Assembly (NCBI GenBank): GCA_026260175.1
Contig: JAKCWW010002982.1
Location: forward strand, 7,305-45,489
Length of the DNA stretch: 38,185 bases
Reading direction: 5' to 3'
Origin: Reticulitermes lucifugus
Lineage: Eukaryota; Arthropoda; Insecta; Blattodea; Rhinotermitidae
In this document: one piece after another, positions 24,301 to 29,800 of the stretch
How the letters are laid out: every line of letters starts with the position of its first letter
How positions within the stretch are numbered: position 1 is the first letter of the stretch
The notes under the pieces: generated by a model
Told to the model about the DNA's origin: nothing
The model's input: only the letters and a program-made list of their open reading frames with translations
The model's database searches: none
Translations under genes and position numbers: made by a program

Positions 24301-27300
24301 CCTTTTGTAGCTCTGTCCACACTTTGCCTGCTCAGTCTTAAAGTGTCTTGCCTCATGTGGTCTCTCCACCTGGTTCATAAAGTCTTCACTTTTGATGCTG
24401 TCAAAGGAGTCTTGTAAACCATATCTAACATGCTCATACCACTGTGTGTTTAATTTTCATGTTTTAGGTCTTGTCTCAGTAACTACACTCAGTTAATCGA
24501 AGAGCAGTATATGTATGAAAACTGTCAATATAACAAATAAAATCTAGGCATTTAATACTAAATTTCTCTTGTAACCTAACAAATGCAACTGACTGTCTTG
24601 ATTGGCTCAGAATTAATGAAAAACCCAGATTTCTTACATCTGAGCATGTAGCAGAATTTACATACCCTATTCAACAGACCTGTTGGTCTGCAAAGCTGGA
24701 GCCAGCCACCTGTATGTGCTGAAGGGGGGTGGGGTGGGGCATAGCACATGTGTCATGGAATATTTAAGAAGACAAGATAAACACAGATCAGAGGAATGTC
24801 AGATATGACATCATTATATCCTAGAGCCATGGGTTGGCTGACAGAGGTAGTGAATCTGTCGTAGTCATGACAGTGTAAATAGTAAGAATGCTTTTATAGT
24901 TGTTTTGGGCACATTTCTTAGAAGGGACAGTATGTATTTTAGTAGAAATTTTGAACAATGGGGATGGTGTAAGTTCTTTAAAATGTAAGCAATACAGAGT
25001 ATTTTCTGCAAATTTCTGTAACTTACTATAAATCCTTCATGTGATGATTTCTTTAAGACTTACAAGTTTGTGAAACAGTTTTTTTTCATAAAAGGTGGTT
25101 GGAGGCAACAAATCAGATACACAGACAAGTAGCCTGTGTTCAGAGTGTTATTAAAAGACAGCCTATTAAAATGTTCTAGTCTTTGGTCACAAGCAACTTA
25201 AGTGAACAACCATCACAACAGAGGACTACCTCAGCACTTCAGCAGACAAATCACAGCAGCAGCAGCAGCAGCAACAGCAGTAGTAGCAGCAACAGCAACA
25301 ACTACACATCTGGGTTGTTCAATAATATCCACGACAATGTACAGCTCCCAGCCACAAGTGAGCCAGGTGAGGTGCTGCTTGCAGAACTCTGCTCTGACAC
25401 AGGTTTCCAAAGTTCTACAGGCAAGATTCTGCATAAACTAATAATAAATGTAACTGCCTAGTAGTAGAACCTAACTGTTCAACATTGCTAACATCAAAGC
25501 CCATTTGACACAGTACATGCCAATACTATCAGTCTCTAATTCTGACATTTTACTTTGCTGAGGTTCACCTTAATGTTATCCCCTTCCTCTTTCTGTGTCC
25601 TCAAAGCTGTTTTTTTCCAACAGCTTTTTCACCAGAATACTGTATTCCTTCTTATTCTGTTCCCATCCCATTGCAGTCTCTTATTGCTTCACTCAAATAT
25701 AACAGTAACGAGGTGACCTGTACAGATAACAAAAATTCTTCAATATGTCATATCCTAAACTGCCAACTTATTTCATTCATTTTTGGTACAGATATTTTTG
25801 TCAGCACTTCATTTCAAGTCTTTGTGAAGTATTTCATTATAGGAACCTTCCCTCTGTAAATTTTCCAAAATTTATTTAGTTTGTTGTTTACAGTACTCCA
25901 TATTCATCAAATTGTGTGACGAGGTCTTCTTATCAGTGTCACCTTATAAAAGTACCATGATAAGACCAGTGGTTTTGTGCATCCTTTACAAAGTGTACAG
26001 TGGAATAATACAGAAGTTTTGTTTATCTGACAGTCCAGTTGCACATTTTATCTCCGACACTATTGAACAGAGTCTTGATGAGATTTGATTTTGGGGACCT
26101 ACAATACAGGTTATCAGAAATATTTTAAGTGCATTTGCAAAGTTGCAAAAAGCAACTGTTAGCTTCGTCATGCCTGCCCGTTCGTCTGTCCGTCCGCATT
26201 CCACAACTTGGTTCCTGTTGGACGGACTTTCGTACAGTTTTATGCTGGGCGGTTTTATTAAACTGTTGAGAAAATTCCAGCTTGGTTAAAGTCGGGCAAG
26301 AACAACAGGAACTTTGCATGTAGAACTATGTACATTATGACTACTTTGGTTATTAATGTTACCATGGTTGCCTTTGTTACCAAGGTTACCAATGTTCATA
26401 ATTTGCTATGGTTACCTTGGTACCATTGTTGCTAACGTTACCATTGATTTGGGTTACCATGGATACCTTGGATGCTAAAGTCCAAATGTTCCTATATATA
26501 TATACATATATGGTGCTCTGAGAAAACTGACACTATCCTTCCTACTTTCCTCACAGTCTGGTGAATCAGTCTCCCTTCACTCGCCTCTCTGACTTGTGTA
26601 CTACCTTCCTTTCCAATCCATTCCCTATGCTTTTCTTTCATAACAATATGGAGCTGTCTGTACCGAACAGTCATTATTATTATTATTATTATTATTATTT
26701 TGACGACGGCGATGATGATGATGATGACGACGATGACACCTCTGCTTATGTTCCTATGATCAAAGATCCTGTTTCACTCACGGCACCTCCTGGTCTTTCC
26801 GTCTTAACTGATGATGATTCAATGCTTATTTATTGTCTAATTCCTGAACATTACTTCTAATGCTGTTAGGGGTAATATTTTCGGAGCTGGGACTGTGCAG
26901 GCAGTATAGCTATGGGCTACACAGTGGACAACCAAGGGGTCATGACAAGAGACGTTTTTTCTTTTCCAAAATGTCCGGACTGACTCTTGGCACTCACCCG
27001 CCCTCCTGCTCAGTGGGGACTAGGATTCCATTCCATGGCGTGCTCAGTTGACCACTCACCTCTAACTAGTGCCAAGATTAAAATGCTTGGGGACATACCT
27101 CCACTTCCTCATCTGTCTTCATGTCATGCACAGGGATAACTTCACATTTTTACTGTGTGACAATGTTTCAGTATTCATGGCTTATAATAAATGTCATTTC
27201 ATAGGTGTGGAACCAGATGATGAGATGATGGAAATGATAGGTGGTGCTGCTTTACCAGAGTCACCAGACCCTGGTGTTTCCAGTGATGGAAATGATGAGG

Positions 27301-27392
27301 CTGCAATGGCTGTGATTATGAGCCTTTTGGAAGCAGATGCTGGTCTTGGTGGGCCAGTGGATTTTTCTGGTCTGCCCTGGCCTTTACCCTGA
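6252..27392 (+). CDS. cyc: cycle (BMAL1 orthologue), circadian bHLH-PAS transcription factor, 13 coding exons
   Basis: CYC pairs with CLOCK in the nucleus, binds E-boxes and drives per/tim/cry2 transcription. The exons are 6252-6397, 11309-11377, 12443-12680, 14865-14957, 16358-16475, 17491-17655, 18202-18469, 20501-20639, 21315-21433, 22387-22472, 23253-23437, 25180-25366 and 27205-27392. All borders are GT...AG, all phases agree, and the sum is 2001 nt (666 aa plus TGA), close to the 626 aa of mammalian BMAL1. By residue: RKRK 42-45; acidic linker 49-72; bHLH about 73-127 with the E-box-reading triad H75, E79, R83; PAS-A about 143-290; PAS-B about 343-452; Ser/Asn-rich linker 505-600; C-terminal activation domain 622-666 with an IMSLL helix and GLPWPLP. 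The start is the least certain point: an in-frame TAA lies at 6234, ATG 6252 has a weak context, and an acceptor-like tttag at 6261-6265 could mean the exon begins at 6266. Confidence 0.96.
7432..7765 (+). repeat. Dispersed repeat with internal 9-bp minisatellite, copy 1
   Basis: A left part (7432-7655) carries gcattagcaaag, the motif cgtctgtccgt and tgactact. It is followed by about ten imperfect 9-bp units of consensus GTTACCWTG (7656-7765). The same left part and array occur at 26131-26478, with nearly identical spacing from the left edge to the array (about 224 bp). This marks them as two copies of one interspersed family. The open frame here (VTLVTEVT...) is a product of the 9-bp period. 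Confidence 0.75.
8586..8660 (+). repeat. Interspersed repeat fragment with CCGAAACGTCGGTAAC core
   Basis: The core ccgaaacgtcggtaactatt and the following cagacacgg...cagaagac resemble the segment at 18938-18975 (gaaacgtctgtgcctatt). Sequences of this kind are common in insect interspersed repeats. Borders are not visible. Confidence 0.45.
9055..9102. repeat. GT/GC dinucleotide tract with perfect palindrome
   Basis: A (GT)n/(GC)n alternating purine-pyrimidine run ends in the 12-bp perfect palindrome GTGTACGTACAC at 9083-9094, followed by CACACGCAC. The whole can fold back on itself and is a candidate for Z-DNA or slippage. Confidence 0.85.
9777..9965 (+). repeat. Interspersed repeat fragment (SINE/LINE tail type)
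   Basis: The stretch includes caggccatgaaggcccaaag, ctctactcttcccttaacctc and a GC-rich end reading cacccattgtacaggaggct and gggtagg. The last part resembles 14215-14250 and the window start. GC content is far above the flanking intron. I regard it as part of a blattodean repeat family, but I see no target duplication. Confidence 0.55.
11309..11377 (+). CDS. cyc: cyc coding exon 2 (acidic linker, symmetric 69-nt exon)
   Basis: Acceptor ttttattgcag, donor GAA|GTAAGT. It encodes [20 protein letters not shown] and then KK, the acidic segment immediately before the basic region; BMAL1 and Drosophila CYC have an equivalent acidic stretch. It begins and ends within a codon in the same phase (2), so omitting it would keep the frame. 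A run of about 12 C lies 40 nt upstream of the acceptor. Confidence 0.93.
11378..12442 (+). other. cyc intron 2
   Basis: About 1.1 kb of AT-rich DNA. I see no recognised repeat with clear ends and no additional exon. The open frame 11502-11714 on the minus strand has no recognisable similarity. Confidence 0.6.
12443..12680 (+). CDS. cyc: cyc coding exon 3 (bHLH domain)
   Basis: Acceptor taatttatgtag, donor CAG|GTACAG, phase 2 to 0, 238 nt. It encodes [18 protein letters not shown] and the helix-loop-helix with [20 protein letters not shown], then the linker into PAS-A. H75, E79 and R83 are the class-B bHLH residues that read CACGTG. This is the most strongly conserved part of BMAL1/CYC and the clearest identification in the window. 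The frame runs 11 nt past the donor before a stop. Confidence 0.98.
13440..13590 (+). repeat. tRNA-derived SINE (family A)
   Basis: A-box-like actaggctgcagggtgg at 13451-13467 and B-box-like ggtttaattcc at 13485-13494 are followed by a body with ttttcttttctgcaaaatgtc and ccatccaggctcctacgtaa. The order tRNA head, T-rich stretch, AATGTCC and CCCA-type tail matches the copies at 1-135 (reverse), 3776-3905 and 26884-27060. No intact target duplication was seen. Confidence 0.65.
14205..14345 (-). repeat. Degraded SINE tail (family A)
   Basis: tacccactgggtaggatgct and gggtgggcccc resemble the tail parts at 9905-9945 and at 1-35, in the same relative orientation as those two. The rest is too diverged to align by eye. 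Confidence 0.4.
14865..14957 (+). CDS. cyc: cyc coding exon 4 (PAS-A start)
   Basis: Acceptor tgtcctag, donor CAG|GTAAAT, phase 0 to 0, 93 nt. It encodes [20 protein letters not shown] and the following [11 protein letters not shown], the first strands of PAS-A, directly matching the [20 protein letters not shown] region of BMAL1. It is symmetric, but skipping would remove 31 residues from the PAS-A core. Confidence 0.97.
14958..16357 (+). other. cyc intron 4
   Basis: 1.4 kb of AT-rich, CpG-poor sequence. No coding exon or repeat with recognisable borders was found. Confidence 0.6.
16358..16475 (+). CDS. cyc: cyc coding exon 5 (PAS-A)
   Basis: Acceptor cattacag, donor AAA|GTAAGT, phase 0 to 1, 118 nt. 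It encodes [20 protein letters not shown] and [19 protein letters not shown], a near-identical match to the BMAL1 PAS-A segment with the invariant HPKD and RERLIDAK motifs. Confidence 0.98.
16476..17490 (+). other. cyc intron 5
   Basis: 1.0 kb. A tRNA-like head, gtaggcctactggtaaagcg at 16668-16687, is followed by catgaagctgac and may be a second SINE family. A similar catgaagcta follows a ggcc motif at 22070-22085. The palindromic TTATGTTACATAA near 17004 contains a D-box/VRI-type half, probably by chance. No exon. Confidence 0.5.
17491..17655 (+). CDS. cyc: cyc coding exon 6 (PAS-A, Arg/Phe-rich strand)
   Basis: Acceptor cttttgcag, donor CAG|GTAGGC, phase 1 to 1, 165 nt. It encodes [20 protein letters not shown] and [11 protein letters not shown], matching BMAL1 ([12 protein letters not shown]). 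The variable linker [18 protein letters not shown] follows. A symmetric exon. Confidence 0.98.
17656..18201 (+). other. cyc intron 6 with triplet microsatellite
   Basis: 546 bp. A compound (ATC)n/(AAC)n tract lies at 18083-18160, ending about 40 nt before the acceptor of the next exon. Because the tract has no stop in that frame, an open frame runs from 18060 into the exon; that upstream part is intron, not coding. Confidence 0.8.
18083..18160. repeat. Compound ATC / AAC-GAC microsatellite
   Basis: A CATCAT-type run changes into ACAACGACAATGAC-type and AAC units. It lies inside cyc intron 6, close to the acceptor at 18201. Confidence 0.9.
18202..18469 (+). CDS. cyc: cyc coding exon 7 (end of PAS-A, linker, start of PAS-B)
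   Basis: Acceptor tctcttacag, donor AGAG|GTCAGT, phase 1 to 2, 268 nt. It encodes [20 protein letters not shown] (end of PAS-A) and [13 protein letters not shown] loop of about 28 residues, longer than the corresponding BMAL1 segment, follows. Then [17 protein letters not shown] opens PAS-B. Confidence 0.98.
18905..18975 (+). repeat. Interspersed repeat fragment with CTGATGA...GAAACGTC core
   Basis: CTGATGA at 18911-18917 is followed 20 nt later by GAAAC at 18938-18942, then gtctgtgcctatttgcaggg. It is related to the copies at 8586-8660, 20243-20345 and 20797-20860 by the same core. The element type is not certain. Confidence 0.45.
20243..20345 (+). repeat. Interspersed repeat copy with CTGAAGA...GAAACATGTAGGAGG
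   Basis: CTGAAGA at 20249-20255, GAAAC at 20273-20277 and atgtaggagg immediately after. It shares ctga-ga-tgg...aacatgtaggagg and a following tgtatgtgaaaa with 20797-20860, on either side of exon 8. Confidence 0.55.
20501..20639 (+). CDS. cyc: cyc coding exon 8 (PAS-B)
   Basis: Acceptor ttctttacag, donor CAG|GTCAGC, phase 2 to 0, 139 nt. It encodes [20 protein letters not shown] and [22 protein letters not shown] and the YEYxHxDDIxHLAE helix are diagnostic of BMAL1/CYC PAS-B. Confidence 0.98.
20640..21314 (+). other. cyc intron 8
   Basis: 675 bp with a TA-rich tract (20715-20745) and the second repeat copy carrying aacatgtaggagg (20797-20860). No exon. Confidence 0.6.
20797..20860 (+). repeat. 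Interspersed repeat copy with CTGAGGA...GCAACATGTAGGAGG
   Basis: A second member of the element at 20243-20345. The GAAAC core is changed to GCAAC here, so it is a decayed copy. Confidence 0.5.
21315..21433 (+). CDS. cyc: cyc coding exon 9 (end of PAS-B)
   Basis: Acceptor ctgctgcag, donor TTT|GTAAGT, phase 0 to 2, 119 nt. It encodes [20 protein letters not shown] and [19 protein letters not shown]. The NPWTKEVEY motif carries the PAS-B surface tryptophan that is conserved in BMAL1 proteins. Confidence 0.98.
21434..22386 (+). other. cyc intron 9
   Basis: 953 bp with a GT microsatellite at 21769-21795 and a possible degraded SINE near 22050-22150 (catgaagct and gattctagagcccac, a B-box-like decay). 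No exon. Confidence 0.55.
21769..21808. repeat. GT microsatellite
   Basis: A tgtgtgtg run interrupted by gc and continuing as tgcttgcttgcgcatgtg. It causes the Cys/Val-rich open frames on both strands here. Confidence 0.9.
22387..22472 (+). CDS. cyc: cyc coding exon 10
   Basis: Acceptor ttttcttcag, donor CACT|GTAAGT, phase 2 to 1, 86 nt. It encodes [20 protein letters not shown] and QSFDFFSH, the linker after PAS-B. The sequence is less conserved than the domains, but both splice phases fit exactly. Confidence 0.9.
22473..23252 (+). other. cyc intron 10
   Basis: 780 bp of AT-rich DNA. No recognised feature. Confidence 0.6.
23253..23437 (+). CDS. cyc: cyc coding exon 11 (GRxIAEE helix and Ser/Pro linker)
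   Basis: Acceptor atgcacttcag, donor GAG|GTACTT, phase 1 to 0, 185 nt. It encodes [20 protein letters not shown] and [11 protein letters not shown], then a Ser/Pro-rich stretch. KIGRxIAEE is shared with BMAL1 just before its disordered region. Confidence 0.96.
23438..25179 (+). other. cyc intron 11
   Basis: 1.7 kb. Two G-rich spots occur: 23488-23514 (a run of nine G followed by GGAGG, GGG, GGG) and 24723-24738 (G-runs of 6, 4 and 4), either able in principle to form a G-quadruplex. Minus-strand frames at 23797-24141 have no recognised similarity. No exon. Confidence 0.55.
25180..25366 (+). CDS. cyc: cyc coding exon 12 (poly-Ser/Asn linker)
   Basis: Acceptor atgttctag, donor CCAG|GTGAGG, phase 0 to 1, 187 nt. 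It encodes [20 protein letters not shown], then a Ser/Asn run coded by AGC/AGT/AAC triplets (about 25253-25303), then [18 protein letters not shown]. The frame stays open past the donor to a TAG at 25459-25461. Two weaker phase-1 donors (after 25401 and a GC donor near 25421) could in principle lengthen the exon. I chose 25366 as the strongest match to the donor consensus. Confidence 0.85.
25253..25303 (+). repeat. Coding AGC/AAC triplet repeat in cyc
   Basis: Fifteen or more consecutive AGC, AGT and AAC codons in the CYC linker. Nearly pure AGC at the left end suggests recent slippage. Confidence 0.85.
26131..26478 (+). repeat. Dispersed repeat with internal 9-bp minisatellite, copy 2
   Basis: The left part gcatttgcaaag...actgttagcttcgtc, cgtctgtccgt and atgactactt parallels 7432-7655. 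The array at about 26347-26475 is a run of 9-bp units such as gttaccatg, gttaccaag and gttaccttg. The array begins about 225 bp from the left edge, as in copy 1. Individual units have diverged. Confidence 0.75.
26672..26736. repeat. ATT / GAT-GAC microsatellite
   Basis: About nine ATT units are followed by GACGACGGC and GATGATGATG units. They read as poly-Tyr then poly-Asp in one frame, a spurious open frame. Confidence 0.9.
26884..27060 (+). repeat. Degraded SINE (family A)
   Basis: A tRNA-like head (gcagtatagctatgggctac), then ttttttcttttccaaaatgtccgg, cactcacccgccctcctgct and cagtggggac follow the order seen at 13440-13590. The B-box has decayed. Confidence 0.5.
27205..27392 (+). CDS. cyc: cyc coding exon 13 (C-terminal activation domain and stop)
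   Basis: Acceptor tgtcatttcatag, phase 1, 188 nt including TGA at 27390-27392. It encodes an acidic lead-in, then [20 protein letters not shown] and [14 protein letters not shown]. This is the BMAL1 C-terminal transactivation domain, with the IxxLL helix that binds CBP/p300 and CRY. Its presence shows the full-length ancestral architecture. Confidence 0.98.
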
Positions 27393-27562
27393 GAAGTAAC
27401 CTTTTTTTTATAGAACAACTGTGCGTTTCTTCAGGATGTATATCATAAAAAATTGGGAAAGGGACACGAATGTGACTGGTTCACTAGCAAGGTTTTGAAC
27501 TGTGTATCAAACTTACAATGAGTAAATATAGATATAGTAGGAAATAATGAACATACGTATAT

Positions 27563-27568
27563 AATAAA
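27563..27568 (+). terminator. Putative poly(A) signal of cyc
   Basis: AATAAA lies 171 bp after the cyc stop, followed by the GT-containing actgttcatcttgacctgtg. A second AATAAA lies at 27998-28003, so a longer 3' UTR is possible. Neither can be confirmed without transcripts. Confidence 0.5.
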
Positions 27569-28027
27569 GACTGTTCATCTTGACCTGTGATTATTAGACA
27601 TAAATGAATACAAGTTTTTATGATAGTGATGTGTTAATATTAGGAAAAGAAATAATTAGTACAAATTTATGAACCATGTAAATATGAGATGCCAGTTCCC
27701 CATACAAGTGTCTGCCATAGGACCACATAGCATGATCTTGTCTGTGACTGTGATTTTAATTCATGAACTTAGAGCCAACTACAAATTGTAATATAAACTA
27801 TATTCTGATTTTAATACTCAAAATGTTGTGTTGTTGCAACAAATCACACTGCCTTTCTGCAAGTTCTATGATGACAGTGATGCAGATGGTGACGCATGGC
27901 GTGATGTTGGGTGGGAACTTACACAGAACGACTTTTGCCGAGGCTGTTGTGTTGTGCATGAGGGGAGATAACACAAGAAGGAGGGGTTTGGCTAGTAAAT
28001 AAAGGTAAATGTGTCCCTGTGCCTAAG

Positions 28028-28336
28028 CACTCTACCTTCTTTTTTTTGTGGTGAAGGGCCCTGCAGCAGATGCTACGGACGCACCGCAGCCTTGAGGCTT
28101 ATTGTGCAACTCTGTGATGAAGATGATTAGTTTTTTCATTTTCCCGTGTAATGGAGCACCGGTGGAATGTAACTGACAGGGGAAAACCGAAGTACTCGGG
28201 GGGAGGGGACCTGTCCCAGTGCCATTTTGTCCATCACAAATCTCACATGGACTGACCAGGGATTGAACCTGGGCCTCCGCGGTGAGAGGCAGGTGACTAA
28301 CTGCCTGAGCCATGGCATGGCCAAACACTCTACCTT
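28028..28336 (-). repeat. tRNA-derived SINE with perfect 11-bp target duplication
   Basis: The 11-mer cactctacctt occurs at 28028-28038 and 28326-28336, flanking a 287-bp element on the minus strand. The element has an A-box (complement of ctgcctgagcca, 28301-28312), a B-box (complement of gggattgaacc, 28259-28269), a body and a 3' A-rich tail seen as the T-run at 28039-28047. The intact duplication shows LINE-machinery insertion and a fairly recent date. The long minus-strand open frame across it is repeat-derived. I recall very similar sequence from Periplaneta and termite genomes. Confidence 0.9.
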
Positions 28337-29221
28337 TATCACATATGTGAAACTCCAGTGCATTATTTGTCTTGGCACTTAATGGGCATGAGTTGTCGGT
28401 TTCTTGCTTCATCTGTCTTCCCCTCGGAGAAATAGTTCATGTACTTGCTAGATGGTTGGTAGTAGGAGCATAGTTGTATCTGAAGCAAACACAAATAAGA
28501 ATTAGAGTGATACATATATACTACTCGTCTTGTTTGCAACTCCTGCTTGACTAACTCGTATGCATCTCCAGGTATTACTCTCTGTTTGTAAACTTTACTA
28601 ATTCCATTGTGTATGTACCTGACATGGCCACATGTACAAAATTTGGAAATTGCTGAATGTATATTGCAAAAGTGTGTAATACAAGGACATATAAGAAGGA
28701 AGTGAAGGGGAGAGAATGATATCTATGGAATCTGGCTTTTTGCAGGGTTACTACCTGCACATAGCTTTTTGAGCCAACAGCAAAAGCTAATGGGATAGTT
28801 CAAGTATAGTGTTGTCCTGATGCTATATAATTTCAGCATTTGACTGTGTCATTAAATAACACACCTAAAAAAATAGTGTCGTGTTTCAAATGTGTGTCAT
28901 TGTTTCTCATTCCAAACATTCCATCAAGAGCAAAAATCATGCACAATTAGAGGTAGCATGGAGCTTATGGAGTCAAAGTGTTTGTTGCCTCAGTATTTGT
29001 CCAACCAGTCTGCTGTGCCTACAGTCTTTCGCAAGTCTATTTGTGTTATGACTGTAGTCAGTTATGTATGAGATGTCTTGAGTTAGTATGCCCTGGTTTA
29101 AAAAGAGGTGGATAAAATACTTTTTCACTCTTTGGTTTCTGAATGACATATTTTCAACTGCATAGGTTAGATTTTCAATCACGAATTGGAAAGGATGTGG
29201 AAGTGTTTTAAGATAATGTTC

Positions 29222-29345
29222 CAGAATTTGCCTAGAAGGACTGAGAGAAACTGTGACAAACCTCAGCCAAGATAGGCAGTCATTGGTCTAAGATTTTAAC
29301 CTGGGACCTGTATGTATGAAGCATGAGTGTTAGAAACATCAATGT
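29222..29345 (-). repeat. Possible SINE/LINE tail remnant
   Basis: acctcagccaagataggcag and gtctaagattttaacctggg resemble the common insect repeat ending in a decayed B-box (ttttaacctggg for GGTTCGAACC on the other strand). Borders are not visible. Confidence 0.35.
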
Positions 29346-29768
29346 AAAGTTTTGTAGTAAGTGAATAGACTTCTCTCAGGAAGTGATATTAGAATCTAGT
29401 GTTTCTAAAATCAGAAATTTTAAAAGTGATTCTGGTGTGCTGAGTTTAAGTACTGTAGTATTGATTCACTACGTGACTGAGAGAATGTTAGTCTGCAAGT
29501 ACCAAGTAAACGTACCTCAGTGCAGTTTTCATGATCATAAATTGTGCTTGGCAAAGAGTTGTACTTGGGTCTGTGAAGTGTGAAGTCCCCACTGCGTACA
29601 GTAAGATTTTCATTTGTGCGCTGTACGAACTGTTTGTGTGGGTAAATGAGGAAGCCTGGAAGAAAACACATACAAGTAAAAAAGTTTTAAAGAACAAAAC
29701 ATAGCAAAACGAATTATTTTGTACATGTCTAGTAAGCTAGTAAGTGTTTTTACAAGTATAATTAACTC

Positions 29769-29800
29769 TGTGTGTGTGCACGCGCGCATGTGTGTGTATG
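29769..29800. repeat. GT/CG alternating tract
   Basis: tgtgtgtgtg, then cacgcgcgcatg, then tgtgtgtatg: a purine-pyrimidine alternating tract like those at 9055 and 21769. Confidence 0.85.

Larger units (their letters stand above)
25367..27204 (+). other. cyc intron 12
   Basis: 1.8 kb with the second copy of the 9-bp minisatellite repeat (26131-26478), an (ATT)n/(GAT)n microsatellite (26672-26736) and a degraded SINE (26884-27060) 145 bp before the last exon. No exon is recognised. Confidence 0.65.

Noticed and set aside
28032-28412. 126-codon minus-strand open frame as a gene
   Set aside because: It coincides with the SINE bounded by the 11-bp duplication; the translation is repeat-derived.
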